Shown here piece by piece: positions 23,761-37,314 of a DNA stretch of 64,000 bases. The notes below the pieces were generated by a model. That model did not search any database, was not told the DNA's origin, and was given only the letters and a program-made list of their open reading frames with translations. The first letter of the stretch is position 1, and the number at the start of each line of letters is the position of its first letter. Origin of the DNA: Calycina herbarum (Eukaryota; Ascomycota; Leotiomycetes; Helotiales; Pezizellaceae); NCBI GenBank assembly GCA_001414485.1, contig LLEY01000126.1, positions 62,001 to 126,000 of the forward strand. Direction: 5' to 3'. Both the position numbers and the translations under genes were made by a program.

Positions 23761-26700
23761 TTACTCCCCTTCCTGCTCTTAAAGGTAGGTGTCTAGGGCT
23801 ACTATGTCCTCTAACTCAGTAGCAGGTTCCTATATTAGGTTTACGTATCCTGTCTATTTAACCTTATACTCGAGTCGAGTACGAGAGCCTTTCCCTAAGA
23901 GCTTCTTTTGCTGTTAACCTAGTATTCTTTTAACTTGCTATTCTGTAGTATTGTCTACTAATATTATAGGTGGTTGATCATCGTCTATAATTTAACTAGG
24001 CAGCGGGTCTGTAGCTGCTGGCCTTAATAAGTCTATATTAAAGATATTATAGATACTAGGCGGGGTGTCTAGTCTATATATAGACGGGCTAATGACCTTG
24101 ATAACTGTGAACTTAGCGGATCGAGCGTCTAGTTTCTTACTAGCCCTGTCTGTCTATATATTCCGTAAGCTTAAGTAAACCTTGTCTCTAACCTTATACG
24201 TAGGAGCGGTATTCCGTGAACGATTTGCTTAAGTCTCCTAGTCTTGTTGTGCTCTTGCTATTAATGATTATATCTATTCTATAATAGCCTTAATCTTTGT
24301 TACTATTGCTTCGCCCTTTTGAATTAGTGTTTTTGTGTTTATAGGTGCTATAACGTCTATTAAGAGGTCGATAGTCTATAACGGATAGCCGTGGCTGAGT
24401 TAGAAGGGGCTTATGCTTGTTAATGTTGAATCCCGTCTATTAAAAGCTAGCTATACTACTGGTAGCTAGTCGGCCTAGTCGTCCTAAGCTATATTAATCT
24501 ACTGTTGTAGAAGCGTCTCGACTTTAGCATTTGCCTATTCTATTAACCCGTTAGTTTGTAGATAGAAGGCTATAGAGATCCGTCGTTTAATCTATAAGAA
24601 GTTATAAAGCGTCTTCTATACTTGTCTAATAAATTACAGGCCCTTATTAGATACTATTACTCTTAGTAGTCTATATAAGCTATAGTATATAGTAATGAAT
24701 AAGCGAGTAAATTCCTTCGATAATATAGTCGAGTTATAAGCCGTAAGAAGCATCCCTTTACCTAAACGGTCTATAAATACTGCTATTATATTAGAGCCTT
24801 TACTTATAGGTAGTAGTCTAATAAAGTCGACAGAGATCTCCTGCTATTGCTGCTTAGGAATTAGTAATAGACGAAGCAGGCCTTATTTACGATCCCTCTA
24901 GACCTTAGTACGTCTATAAACTCTATAGTTACAGATAAACTGCTTAACTATAGTTTGTAAGTTTAGCTAGAAGAACTCCCTTAAGACTATTATAATTGTC
25001 CCGTTCTTGCTAGGATGGCCTATAAGTATAGAATCATAGAGTTCCTATATAATTACGGTCTATAGTAGCTTATAGTCGAGGACCTATAGTCTACCTCTAA
25101 ACTGTAAATCACCGTTCTTATTAACTAAGTAGTTAGAGACAGAGACTTTGACTAGAGAAGCGAGGTCTGCTAGAAACACCCTATCTCCTTAGTAGACAGT
25201 GTTTATAAGACGTCTAAAGTCCTTATCTTATACCTTTCCCTCTTCTTAGAGGTTCTGTAGTTGGTTTATAAACGCTTACTACGTTGCTACGTCGCTTACT
25301 TAATTCCTCCTGTTTACTAACACTACTACTAGCTGTATAGTATTTCCTTAAATCATTCTATCCGGAATCAGTTATACTATCCTATAATTAAGGCGTTTAT
25401 CTCCCTCTTCTAGGAGGTTCTAGTCCCTCCTTATCAGTGTATCTAGTAGTCCTCCCTCTTTGCCTAGGCGGTATTAGATAATTAGGTTAAACTTGCTAAG
25501 TATTAACTACTACTGTATTTGTCTTTTAGACAGTTTATAGACTATTATAAAGTACTTAAGATTCTTATAATCTATAAGTATTATAAACTGTCTAATACTT
25601 TTTAACTCCGCTTCCTATTCCTTAAGACAACGAATAATAGCTAATAACTCTTTGTTATATATTAGGTAATTATATTCAGTAGGTGCGTGTTTCTTTAAGA
25701 AGAAGGCTACGGGCTATAAGACGCTATTCTTTACTTAAGAGAGCACGCCTCCTAAGTAATATCTAGAGGAGTCTGTCTCTAGGACCGTCTTATAATCTAG
25801 GTTAAACTAAGCTAATACTAGGGCCTCTGTAAAGGCCTGCTTTAACTATTCGAAGGCTCTATTCGCTTCGTCTGTCTATTAGAAGGATGTATCCTTTTTA
25901 ACAAGTCTGTAAAGAGGAGCTATAATCCGTGAAAAGTCCTTAATAAACCGTTGATAGAAATTCACAAATCCTAGGAAGCTAAGGACGCCTTTTGCTGTTA
26001 TTAGTGCTTTCTAATCTATAATAGCCTGTATTTTAGCTAGGTCTATCTATAAACCTTTCCCTACTTCTATAATAAACCTAAAGTACTTTATAGACTATAC
26101 TTCAAATTCGCACTTATTAATATTAAGCTATAGCCTAGTATCTTAAAGCCTTTATATTACTTTATAGACATACTCGCGGTACTGGTTATAGGTGCCGTCT
26201 ATAAAGACTAAGACATCGTCGACATATACTAAGACAAAGTCGTCTAAGAACTCTTAAAGCATATAATTAATATACTACTAGAAAGTACTAGGAGTATTTA
26301 TAAGTCTAAAAGGGGTAATAAGCTATTTAAAAAACCTAAAGCGTGTCTGGAAAGCCGTTTTCCACTCGTCTCCCTTCTTAATCTGTATCTTATAAAAAGT
26401 AGTAATAACATCTATTTTTATAAACCACTTAGCTTTCCTAATCCGGTTAAGTGTTTCTTAGATTAAAGGCAAAGGGTAGCGGTCCTTACAGGTTAACTTA
26501 TTTAGTGCTCGGTAGTTGTAATAGAACCGTAGACCCCCTTCTAGCTTCTATACGAAAAGTACTAGCGTAGCTACTAGAGAGTTGCTTACTCGAATGAATT
26601 CCTTATCTAGTAACTCTGTTAGGGTTTTATAGAGCACTAACAGCTCGTCTCGTAATATGTTATAGAGTGGCCCTTAGGGGACTGTTTCTTCTGATCCGTT

Positions 26701-28808
26701 TTCGGTCTATAAGAGCTCGATACTGTAATCAATTCCTTTATAATATACTAGTAACTTGTTTGCTTCCTTCCTATTGAATACTAGATAGAATTCCGGGCTA
26801 ATCTAGCTAGGTAGCTTCGTCTATGGGTCTGTATACTTCTTTTCTACTAAGGCTTTTATAATGTCTATAAGGCTTGCTATAAAGACCTGTAGCTTCCGTT
26901 TTCGATCTATAAGAAAGTAGAAGACGGCCGCGCTTACTTACTTATAGGAGTAAGACTTTTCTAGCTTGCTATAAACTTCTAACCTAGAGTCTTAGAAGAG
27001 TAAGCATCCTTTAGTAGCGTTAAGTAAAGCTCGCTCTCTCCTTAACTAAGATTTTCCTAGAATTATTTTATAACCCTCGATCTTAGAGACTATGTAAGTA
27101 TAAACCCGTTTCTACTAGTAGCCTCTAATATCTATGCTAAAAGATACTACTTAGGATATAGTATCCTCTGATACTCCTTCTACTGACTATAAATGCCTTA
27201 GTATAATTTATATATAAGAGAGCTAATAGCGACGGATAAAACGGTCTAAAACAATTCTATAGACTAAATACCTTGAATCTACTAAGGCTTGTAAAGTAGC
27301 TACCCTATTTACTAAAGCTGATATAAGAAGAGGTTTCTCGTTTATATATTCCTACTTAAAATGTCTCTAAGTGTCTATTACTAACAACTCCCTTCGTCGC
27401 CTTTGCCTACGCTTTCTAACAGGAGCTACTAGTTTTCTAAATCTGAGGAGACATTACCGTCTTCTTCTTCTAATTCTAGCGCTACTTTCTTAACCTCTGT
27501 CTTCTGTTTACGGACCGAATCCGCTATTATAGGTCGCCTTAGTAGTCTATATAGACATTCTTAAACAAAATAACCAGTAGCTTCGCAGCGAAGACAGCGA
27601 CTAGTACGAGCACGGTTGCTTTGTTCTTCCTAGGATACCTATTTAGTACGCTTAGTACTAGTTGTTAAGACTTTAGCAGATGCCGGTTCCTAATCTATAC
27701 CCTCTACGGATGCCTTATAGGTGACTTTCAGTCTATTAGCGATATTACCGCTCGTTACCTGCTATATAGTATCCGTCAAGCGTTTCTAAGAGGTCTGTGG
27801 TGTTTCTAGGAGAGTCTAGGCCCTAGATCTTAATATTCGAGCTTTATAAGCCCTTAAGCGGTTGTCCGTTTCTTTAATAATAGAGTAGTAAGACTCGAAG
27901 TTAGGTTAAGAAGGAACTATAATCATTATCTTAACTAACTCGTCGCTAAGGATTCGGTTAAGAGACACCTTTTTTACGTCGTCTAGCTAAGATCCTCCTC
28001 TAGACTCTATAAGCAGAGCTTGCTATTCTGTAAAGACCTCTAGGAATAGTCTTAAGCCTTAGCGGAAGGATTCCAGCTTTCGTTGCGCTCTTTCCTTAGC
28101 CTATAGGTCTCTAAACACAAACTCCACTCGACCTAAGAAATCACTGCTATTAGCTAGCTCTAGCTTACCCTGTTCCCGTACCTATGCTTCTATTCTACGG
28201 AGCGCCTTACCCTATAAGGATCTGTTAAGTGCCTAAAACTTAACGTATTTAGTATATCTGTAGTAGTCGACTTCGATTTTGGCTCGTGCTTATTATAACT
28301 AAGCTTCTAGCTTATCCAAGTCTCCGTAGAATTCTAGTAGCGGAGGAAGAGATTTCCTAGGTTTATTATCGTTGTAGATCATCTATAAGCGAGCTTCCTT
28401 ATCCTTCTTTTACTCGTTCGTAATCCGTAGACGATCGTCTTCTTAGGCAGATATTAACTGATTCCGCTGCTCTTAAACATACTATAGGAACTAGGCGGGT
28501 AGCTGATTCAGTATACCGCCTTCTTGTGGTTCTCCTATTATCCGTAAGTTCTATAAATGCCGTGAAATGGCCCGTAAGTTCTAGTATTGCCGTAAAGGCC
28601 CGATGTGTTCTAGTGTTACTAAAATGGCCCGATGTGTTCTAGTGTTGCTGTAAAGGCCCTTGAGTTCTAGTGTTGCTAAAATGGCCCGATGTGTTCTAGT
28701 GTTGCTGTAAAGGCCCGTTGTGTTCTAGTGTTGCCAAAATAGCCTAATATGTTCCAGTGTTGCTATAAAGGCCCGTTGTTCCAGTATTAGTTTAAGAATC
28801 GAATCTAA
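23761..28808 (-). pseudogene. Element-4 internal II: gag-pol-chromodomain, lightly RIP-mutated
   Basis: Read from 28808 downward: a candidate primer-binding site next to LTR C (TTAGATTCGATTC, 28808-28796), a leader minisatellite and gag. The zinc knuckle at about 27550-27600 reads CLRCEATGYFVQEC, with His replaced by Tyr. The RT catalytic box is intact at 26212-26226 (EFLDDFVLVYVDDVLVF). RNase H near 25730-25600 reads [15 protein letters not shown]. Integrase follows near 25000-24250, with the tail DKVYLSLRNIQTDRASKKLD near 24180-24120. The chromodomain at about 24010-23790 reads VKRILG...YKVKQTGY...EPATELED. Far more CA and TG remain than in internal I, but scattered stops make it non-functional. 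Confidence 0.88.
28548..28795. repeat. 29-bp minisatellite in the element-4 leader
   Basis: About eight tandem units of 29 bp. Two types alternate (TTCTAGTGTTGCTGTAAAGG... and TTCTAGTGTTGCTAAAATGG..., both ending CCCGATGTG or close variants). It sits between the primer-binding site and gag. A parallel array lies at 37405-37608. Internal I keeps only the last unit, near 23490-23519. Confidence 0.85.
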
Positions 28809-28960
28809 TGTCAGGACTTATAGCAAATACTAATGAATTAAACTACAGAGGTGTCTATATATAAGAAGATTCGATTGTCCTTTCTAAGCCAGAGTCCTTG
28901 CTAACTTATATACTTAGTTAACTTATTCTAGAGGGTTCTGTCAAGGGTACTCTCGAAGGT
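28809..28960 (-). repeat. LTR C of element-4 array, left fragment
   Basis: It starts TGTCAGGACTTATAGC and matches LTR B to GTACTCTCGAAGGT at 28960, where the homology breaks off. The remaining 90 bp of this LTR reappear at 37315-37404, so the LTR was split by the Helitron. Confidence 0.9.
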
Positions 28961-29559
28961 GCCTTCGTACTCTTAGCTTACTAAGAGAAGAAGGTTACTA
29001 AAAAAGATTCCAGCCGAACACTACGAGAGGGCTAAAAAAATAAGCGAGTTTTCGTCACGTTTTTATCACATTATTAATAGATCATACAGTGGGGTCTAAA
29101 ATAGGCGTGGTATAGAATATCGTATATAGGTGAGGCTTAGTAATAGGCTTTTATATTACCTTTAGTCGTATAACTATATTTCTTTTCGTTATCGTAGGTC
29201 TTATCTAACGTGATAACTTTCACCTTATAGTAGAATCTTATACCGAGAACGACTCTTATATTCTATTTTGCTAAATATCGGAGTAGAGGTCTATAGTCAC
29301 GTGTAGAGGCGTTCCGCATCTGTACTAGTGTAGAAGCAAACACTTACATCTCGACAACGTCCGGGAATCTAGAGAAACAATTATTAATCTTTTACTATCC
29401 GTCTTTTGTCTATACTTTGTATATAAACTACTCTAGTAGTGTCTTTATATAAATACAACAGTTAACTTGGTTTCGGGAATAGCTTCTTCTACTCTACTAC
29501 CTACTACTTCTTATATGTCTTAAATATCTAGTTCTTAGGTCTAGCCTTATCCTAATAGT

Positions 29560-32500
29560 ATAGAATAGCTGCTTGTAAATCAACAGCGGATACGTGTAAT
29601 TGAACTTCAAAGAGCAAAGGTTTAGGAGCTAGAGCGACAAGTGCAGCAGCGTAAACTTGCTAATATAGCTAGACTGCTGGAAAACCAGAGTAAAAGGTTT
29701 AAGGTACGAGACTTAAATCTAGATATTAAGTTCTAGGACTAATAGTATAAGTGTAATAAAGCTTCCGACGCTCGGATAAAGCGGCAGAAGGTGAATGAAG
29801 AACGAGAAGCTGCTTATAAAGAGAATTTAAGACCTTCTAGTCCTACTACTATTAAGCGTAACTGGGAACTCTAGTGTAAGGGTGTAGGAGCACGTCGTCT
29901 TAAAGAACGTAAGTAGAAAGCTTTGCGAGATAAGGCAAGGTTAGGAGCTAGGGCCGTATCTAGGCTGCCGGTAGCTAGCCAGCGGGGTAATAACCTAAGT
30001 GTAAGAAGGCGGATCGTAGGTATAGAAGACAGTAGATTAAGGTATAGTTGCCTATTCTAGATCTAGAAATTGTTGCTTATAGTTTCATTTCTAGGATAAG
30101 GAATGTCTTACTCTTAGCGCTCGACTATAATAGCGTAATCCCATCTTTCCTAAGACAGGAGTTCGAATATATAGGAAGCGTTTTATCTAAATTCCTAGAG
30201 GTTATTACGCTAGATATTTAGATGTCTTATATAAGGGCGTATTAGGGAGCTATTATACACGCCTCTATACGACTACCTTATAGGATATACGGAGGCCTAT
30301 TCTAAGCAGACTATGCTATTTCTATCTCTCTTTAAGATGAAAATTTATAGCACTACCTTCGAGAAACTTAAACTAGACTGGATTCCTACGTAGTTAATAA
30401 TAATCGACTATCTCTCTGTCTAACTTATAATTCCTATATCGTAAAAAAGAAAATTCTACTATTATCTACTAAGAACTTTATCAACTGATTATTCTACTAA
30501 GATTATCCTACTACGCTTCGAGACCTTAATACTATTAAGGAATGCTTTATTACTCGTGCTTATATTATTAGTACCTTTCTAAAGCTTACTTCTAGTGCTT
30601 ATAAAGGTATTAGTTATAGAGAGGTACGCGGTTATTATATTGCTATAAAACAGGACCTAAGCAACATTCTTACAATCCTCTCTACTAAAAGGTTATAAGA
30701 TTATACTACTATTATAGTAAGCTAGGAAAGAGAGACTCCGCCGTTAGAGGAGAACCTCGCTCGCTTCTGCTCTGTTAGCAAGGGTAAGGTCCTATAAGCT
30801 TTATTATAGCTCTGCGCTTACAACCCTATATATAAATTCGTAACTATTAACTATAAGCTGTTAGACTCTTAGCCTAAAGACTACATCTCTTAAGAGATTC
30901 GAGATATATTTATTACTCTTTAGACTAGTATAGCTTCTCCTGTTTAAGATAAGCGAGAGGGATACGTAACTTCTTTAAAAGACGGCTTGTTTAAGAATAA
31001 GCTCGATATAGAAGTAGAAGATACTAAGCTAGGAACAATTCTTACCCGGTCCTTCTTTTCTGACTTCTATAGCTAGGATCCACAGCCTACTAAGGCTCTG
31101 CTAGCTAGTCTTTACGCTATTCTAGAAAGTAAGGAGTCCGAGAGGTTACCTAGTATATCTAGATTGATTCCTATTTATAGTCGAGCCCTGCTAATAGGTA
31201 CTACTATATAAGAGCTATACTCGGGTCTTCCGCGTAGAGAAAACTCTGCTAGTCTAAGAATAGAGACCTCTCCTAACCTAGTCAACCCTTATATTACTTA
31301 TAAGAGTGCTCCTAGACTGCCACTTCTTAACTCGTTCACCGACCCTATATACTTTATAGGTGCTTTCCTAACCCTATTTCCGTATAGTATTAGAGGGTAT
31401 CTAGGTAATATAGATAGAAGTCGTTCTTAAAAGGTGTTACTTTAAGACTTTGTAAAATATACTATGTTATATCACTCCTACTTATAAGCAATGCCCTTTT
31501 AGTATTATATATAGTAACTAATGTTCTAGATTCTCTTAATACTACAACTTTATATTCTATATCTACGACCTAATTCTTATCTAATAGGTATATCTTAGAA
31601 ACTATCTCTAGGTTAAAAAGGGTTATTAGGGTACTACTACTACGGATCTAGCGAGACTTTCTAGCGATAAGCTATATACTACTGCTATTTAATTCTAAAA
31701 CAAGTCTAAAATCACAAACCTAGTAGTTTATACCTTAATTAATAATATAAGGATTATTTCGTCTTTTAATCCAGAGTCTTTCAGAGAAAAGATAAGACTC
31801 TAAAACCTTATTTTTAGAAAGATTAGTTGTTTTAGGCTTCTGCTTATTTAGTTTACTCTTAATCCCTATAATATAGGGAATATCTTTATTATTAAGCTAG
31901 CTAGGGAAGATGTTAGCTTAGACAACATAGCTATCCAGTCGCGCTTACTTAAGTTAATGCTAAAGAATCTAACTCTAGTAGCTTAATACTTCTATACTAT
32001 TATTACTATATTCTTCGACTGTTTTTTCAAGTATCTATCTTAAGAGGCTAGTATTTTTAGTACTATTTCTTTATACTTTAAAGTAGTAGAGTTAATAACC
32101 TAGATAATATTATACCTTTACGGATTTGCCTAGCTATCTAGGAACTTTAGTGCTATAAACTTATCCTAGCAGTTAGCTGACGACAGTGAATTCCAGGGTC
32201 GACTTATCACTTATATAAAGTTAATAGTAAAGGAGATAGTTGATCTTATATTCGGTCAGCGGTTTGCTATAATAGAACCTCCTAGCTTGGCTACCTTTAG
32301 TATACTTAACTATATAACCTCTAAAGAGTTTTAAGATACTCTTAGTATCGACTCTAATAATATTACTACTAAGGTATAAATACATGTCTATACTTACACC
32401 TATACTAAATATTAAAGGAAGGATATAAAAGCTCGCCTTAGAACTTAATAAGCAGATAATAAGTATAAGGGTCCGAGGTTGTAAAAATCCCTTCTTTAGA

Positions 32501-35450
32501 TCTGCCGTTTCCTGTTTCTAAAGCTACTAGTGCTAGAATCTATTATAACAGCCGAGGGTTTTATATAGATATAGAGAAATCATTAGTTTATTAATAAATA
32601 TAACCTTGTTATCTCTTCTATAATTAGATATAACTACGATGTTAATTTTATACCTTCATCGCCGAAGGTCCTTATAGCTGTCTACTATATAACTAACTAT
32701 ATTACAAAGTCCTAGACGGATCGTAGTTAGCTTATACTTGCCGCTGCTGTTCTGAAGAAATCTTAGGAGGTTGTTAAGGCTGAAGCTGCTTTAAATATTA
32801 GTTTACTAGTCTCTCTACTACTAGATATAGCCAAATTTGTATTAAAGGCGTACTATAGATTTATAAGGGATACTGAGGTTAGAGCCCCTATAGTAGCTTA
32901 TTTCCTCTTAAACTAACTATTATTCTATATACTATAAGAGGGTCGGTCTAGAACGATTAACTTTCACTAGGTAAAGACTGCTTTCTAGGCTACGCTTGCT
33001 ACGTTGCTAGATAATTCAAATCCTGATATCGGTGTAACAGAGGTAGAATAGTATACTAAGTTTAACTTGGAAAGTCGGCATCCTTTTTTATATAAGAACT
33101 ATAGAAAACGAGGTCTAAGACTAGCAGGTCTCTGTTTTTATAAGTATACTTCTTAAATCTTTACATAGACGTTAGCTGCTACTGCTAGACGTACTATATG
33201 CTTTTTATTTAATAATATATACCTATAATATATAACTTACGTCTAAGTCTTAGTAAACTTAAGCGAAGTACTAGCGACGCCTTCTCTATACGGAAGCTTT
33301 ACTCGATTTTAAGAGGTAGACGAAAGTGTATAGCTAAATATATCTAGGACCTAGGATGAGATTAATAAGATATTACTTAGGTTGTTCTATCCTTAGGATG
33401 AACTTTCTTCGGCTTTCTTAGAAAACCAGCTTTAGGAACTTCGAGTCTTCGAATATAAGAATATATATATCTAGGACTAAGTTGTTTAATCTCTCCCTTT
33501 ATATCTAGTATATCTATCTTAGAATGTTCTACTCTTATAGCGTAGTAAAGAAGCTGCTGATAAGGACTAGAGAGAGCGTGGTATTGAGTTTAATAACTAC
33601 TTAGAGAGTATAGATTATTATACTTACGACGATGAGGAAGAGGTTAATATTAACCTCGACTTTGCTACCCTGCTTCTTACCTAATACTATCTACTCTAGG
33701 CAGCTCTAGATATCCGTGGTAATGTAAACTATAGTACTGGTAGGCTACGGGTCCTTCTTAATCTATTAGATACTAGTATATACTTTTATAATAGTGTAAT
33801 AGTTAAGGTATAAGGTAAAGAACTTTAAACAGATTCGGGATTAGAAACTTCCGCCTATGAGACCGTACCCTTACTTCCTACTAATGATTAATTAGCATCC
33901 TTGATCCTATCTCTAGACCTCTAACCTCTCTCTATAGCCTTACTACCTACTCTATAGGCTATATTTCAAATTACTCCTACTACTGACTTAGTAGTTTCCT
34001 TAATTTAAAGCTATTACTAGTTTAATAGTAAATAGATGCTTATTATCTAAGCTTTATTTAACTAGATCCTATATCCTATTATAGTAAATACTTCTAAGGA
34101 TCAATTCCTACTATACCTTAGAGGGGTTAGTAGCGCTAGAAAGACTTATTTAATTAAGGCGTTTCTCTTTAGCCTCTCTATTATTTAGAGAGAAGAAGAA
34201 GTTCTCTTAACAGCTTTAACTAGGGCTATAGCTGTAAATATTAGCAGCTCGACTTACTACTCTGCTCTTTCTTTGTTTAGCAACCAGCCTATACGCCCTG
34301 CTACAAAATTAAGGCTTACTTATAAAAGAATCTTCATTCTTGATAAGGTTAGCATAGTAGGCTTTAAAGCCCTTATCTAACTAGATAACCGCTATAACGC
34401 TATATAGGATCGAGATAGAAGGAGCTTAGCTGTCTTTGGTAGCCTCTCTATCGTAATCTATTTAGAGGACTTTAATTAATTCACTTCTGTAGGTAGCCAC
34501 GTAATATAGAGGCAGGACATCTATAATATCTAGGTACTTTAAGCTAGAAAGTTTATTTAGAACCGTTTTAAAAAGGTAGTTTTTCTTATAGAGCAGATAC
34601 GATAAGCGGAAGACCTATAATTTCAAGCCCTGTTAGAGAGAGCACGCTCTATAACATTAACCAAGAATAATGTAAATATCTTAAATTCTTAAACTATAGT
34701 AGAAAGAATAGTAAGAGAAGAGATTCTACTAGATCGGGTAATAATCCGAGTTAATTAACTTTACAAAGATATTAACCTTACCTAGCTAGAAACCTTTACT
34801 AAAAAGAATATATAAAAGATCTATTTTTTCCTAGCTTAGTATAATATACTAAACATACCTACTGTCGATTATTCACTTCTTATTAGAATAATATTTCGAG
34901 TAGAAGAAGCAGGCACTCTTAAAGGACCTAGGCTCTTTGCTTTTACTAAAGAGATACCTATTATACTTTTATAAAACACGAAAACTAGTACTAGTTTAGT
35001 TAATAGTATAACTAGAACTATAGAGAGGGTAATCTTAGATATAAATACATAACATAAGTACCTCCTTATACTTATATACCGCCTTACTAATAATCAAGAA
35101 GCTACCTAGATCGAGCTAGACGACCTTTACGTCTTATATACCTCTCTACTTCTATACGTCCTAGTACGCCCTACTTATAAGCACAACCTCTTATTCTCTA
35201 ATATTCCCAAGGAACTAGTTCCTATTCTCTCTATTAAAATAAGAGGACAGATATTAGAACTGTTAGGCCTTCTATTCCGCTAGTACTAAGTTCTATTAAC
35301 TCTTAGATTTATAATCACGGATTACAAGTACTAGGGTTCTACATTTGCTAACCTTATTCTTAATCTAAAGTTTCTAGCTTAACGTAGGCTAGACTTATAT
35401 AAGAAATAGATATTAATAAACGTCTAGCTCGGGAGGCTGAAAACACTAGT
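29560..35450 (+). pseudogene. Degraded Helitron RepHel protein
   Basis: Plus-strand pieces in order. A basic coiled-coil-like N-terminus lies about 29570-29960. A DUF6570-like segment lies near 30490-30670 (YPTTLRDLNTIKECFITRAY). The Helitron-like N domain is at about 31860-32290 (NPYNIGNIFIIKLAREDVSL, EFQGRLITYIKLIVKEIVD). Its HxH metal site reads YLY at 32113-32121, His to Tyr by RIP. The Pif1 helicase runs from about 34110: Walker A-like GVSSARKTYLIKAF, TALTRAIAVNISSSTYYSAL, IFILDKVSIVGFKALI (DEiSMvg), FGSLSIVIYLEDFN. A C-terminal helicase part with IITDYKYQGSTFANLILNL near 35310-35380 completes it. Stops are frequent. Confidence 0.83.
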
Positions 35451-37276
35451 AGAGGTCTAGTTACGAGAACCTATTACACTTACTAATATATAAGCTTCTC
35501 TATATAAAGACCTCAAGCTTAAGATTTTACGTTTAAAGGATATCAAGCGAGATACTATTCGCTCGTAGACTATATAATATCCCCTCTATTATATGTTTAA
35601 TTATTATATAAGCCTTATCTATACAGTTATAATTTATAAATCAACTAGCTTCTTTTGTATATTAAAGTTATAAATAGATTAATATACTTAGGGGTTTAAG
35701 GATATAATCTTAATAGAGGGTTTTAAGCGAGGCTGGCTAGGCCTATATACGAGCCTCTTACTTTAAGTAAATACTTTAAGAAAACTGTTTAAGCAAATAT
35801 ACTAATATATCGATAAGAGTAAAAATGCCGGTAGAGTAAGGTAAACTAGGTTAGAGAGTAGATCCCTTATTCTTAGCTATAATACGGGGTACATCCTCTA
35901 TCTCTTATATAAGAATCCCTAGGATTTATTTTCTAGTCTTACCTCTTAGCTTCGCTTTTAATTCAATTTCTAGTAGAGGAAAATTAATATATTTCTCTTT
36001 TCGATTATACTTCTACTACTTATTATTCTTATAATAAGTTATACTCTTTCTCGATACTTATAAATACATGCGATAAACGAGGGAAGAGAGTACGGGAGAG
36101 TTCTAAGGAGTCTAAAGAGGTTGATTTTAAGGTTCGGGAGGCCTAGGGGTCTAAGGGAGTTAATAAGGTTAAAGGGGTTAAGGAGGATAGGGAGTATAGA
36201 GACGCCAACACTTAATTAAGTTAAGCCTCTGATTATATAGAATTAGTTTGTTATTCTTTCTAGACTTTACTACCTAATACTACTCTTATCTATTATACTA
36301 ATATCGATAAGGTAGACCTTATCTCCTCCTCCTCTAATAGCTCTCGAGAGATAAAAAAGACTTTATATACCTCCTCCTTACTTAGCTCTTAATCGAGTAC
36401 TAAATGTCTAATACTTCTACGACTAGGAGATATTTATAGAAAACATCGCTGTTCTTAGCCCTCTCCTAAGTTAGGACTTGATCTAAGGGAGCTCTATGAA
36501 ATAGCTATTATACGATAACCTAGCTGAAGAATATAATAGCAAAAACCTACATCTGAAATTTAGAATAATCCTTTTAGGCAAGCTTGGTCCTTTCCTTAGC
36601 TTAAAAGCTATAGAGAATCATTTTAGCCTAGAAAAGCCCGAGTTCTCTATATAACTCGTAGTAGAGGAACCTATACTTAAAGTCTTAAAAGATTTATTAT
36701 CTCGTTATAGAGAGAGATATACTATTAACAATCCTTTAAGGATTAAGGTCTCTAAATCTAAGCTTTTGTCGGATTCTTTTAATAGTAGCGACCCTTTCCC
36801 TAATAGGTTTGATAGTACTTCTACTACTAACACAGATAATAGTCTAGCCTTAGTAGCTTCTACTTTTGCTAAAGGTAACAAAGTTATAGTTTAGGTGTGG
36901 TTTAGAAGCTATAGTTTTAACAATAGGTCCGGTCTAATATTTACTTTATTAAAGTTATAGAGGCTATAGCAAAGCCTTTCTAGATCGCTAATCCAACGAA
37001 GGAACCAGATCACTCTATAAAAGAGAAGGGGATGATTCAGGCTATTATATAAGCAATAGCTCTTACTATACTAGAGGTTTCTACTCGCTACGTTAAAGGA
37101 ACACAAGTCTTTACTTTTTACTCTTGCTTTTATATGATCTTACTAGTCAGTCTTTACTACTTTAAATAATATACTATTTCCGGTCAGGTTAGGGTTTATA
37201 TTTCGGCACGTGATTTTTCTTTTATTACTTAACTTTGTTTGATATTTGATAAATACTAGGTCTATTAGCCTATAAG
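35451..37276 (+). other. Helitron 3' region, no recognised domain
   Basis: Between the helicase C-terminus and the terminal hairpin. A G-rich, repeat-like stretch (GGGAGGCCTAGGGGTCTAAG, about 36060-36200) separates two AT-rich parts. Short open stretches near 36400-36900 could be a second degraded reading frame, but no family is recognisable. Confidence 0.35.
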
Positions 37277-37314
37277 TACGAAGGCTTCGTATGAGCCGCA
37301 GGCTAGCACCTCTA

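Larger units (their letters stand above)
28961..37314 (+). mobile_element. Helitron inserted in LTR C
   Basis: An 8.35-kb insertion whose coding relic carries the two Helitron hallmarks: a Rep/HUH-type nuclease domain and a Pif1-type helicase domain. Near the right end there is a short hairpin (TACGAAGGCTTCGTA, 37277-37291), followed 11 bases later by CTAG (37303-37306). This fits the Helitron 3' end rule of hairpin plus CTRR. Eight more bases (CACCTCTA) lie between that CTAG and the resumed LTR at 37315, so the exact right border is uncertain. The left end carries GCCTTCGTACT, which is repeated in inverted form at the hairpin (AGTACGAAGGC). Confidence 0.82.

Noticed and set aside
28548..28795. 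Direct repeats of 29 bp resembling a CRISPR array
   Set aside because: Units are contiguous with no unique spacers, the genome is eukaryotic, and the same array lies in a retrotransposon leader at 37405-37608. It is a minisatellite.
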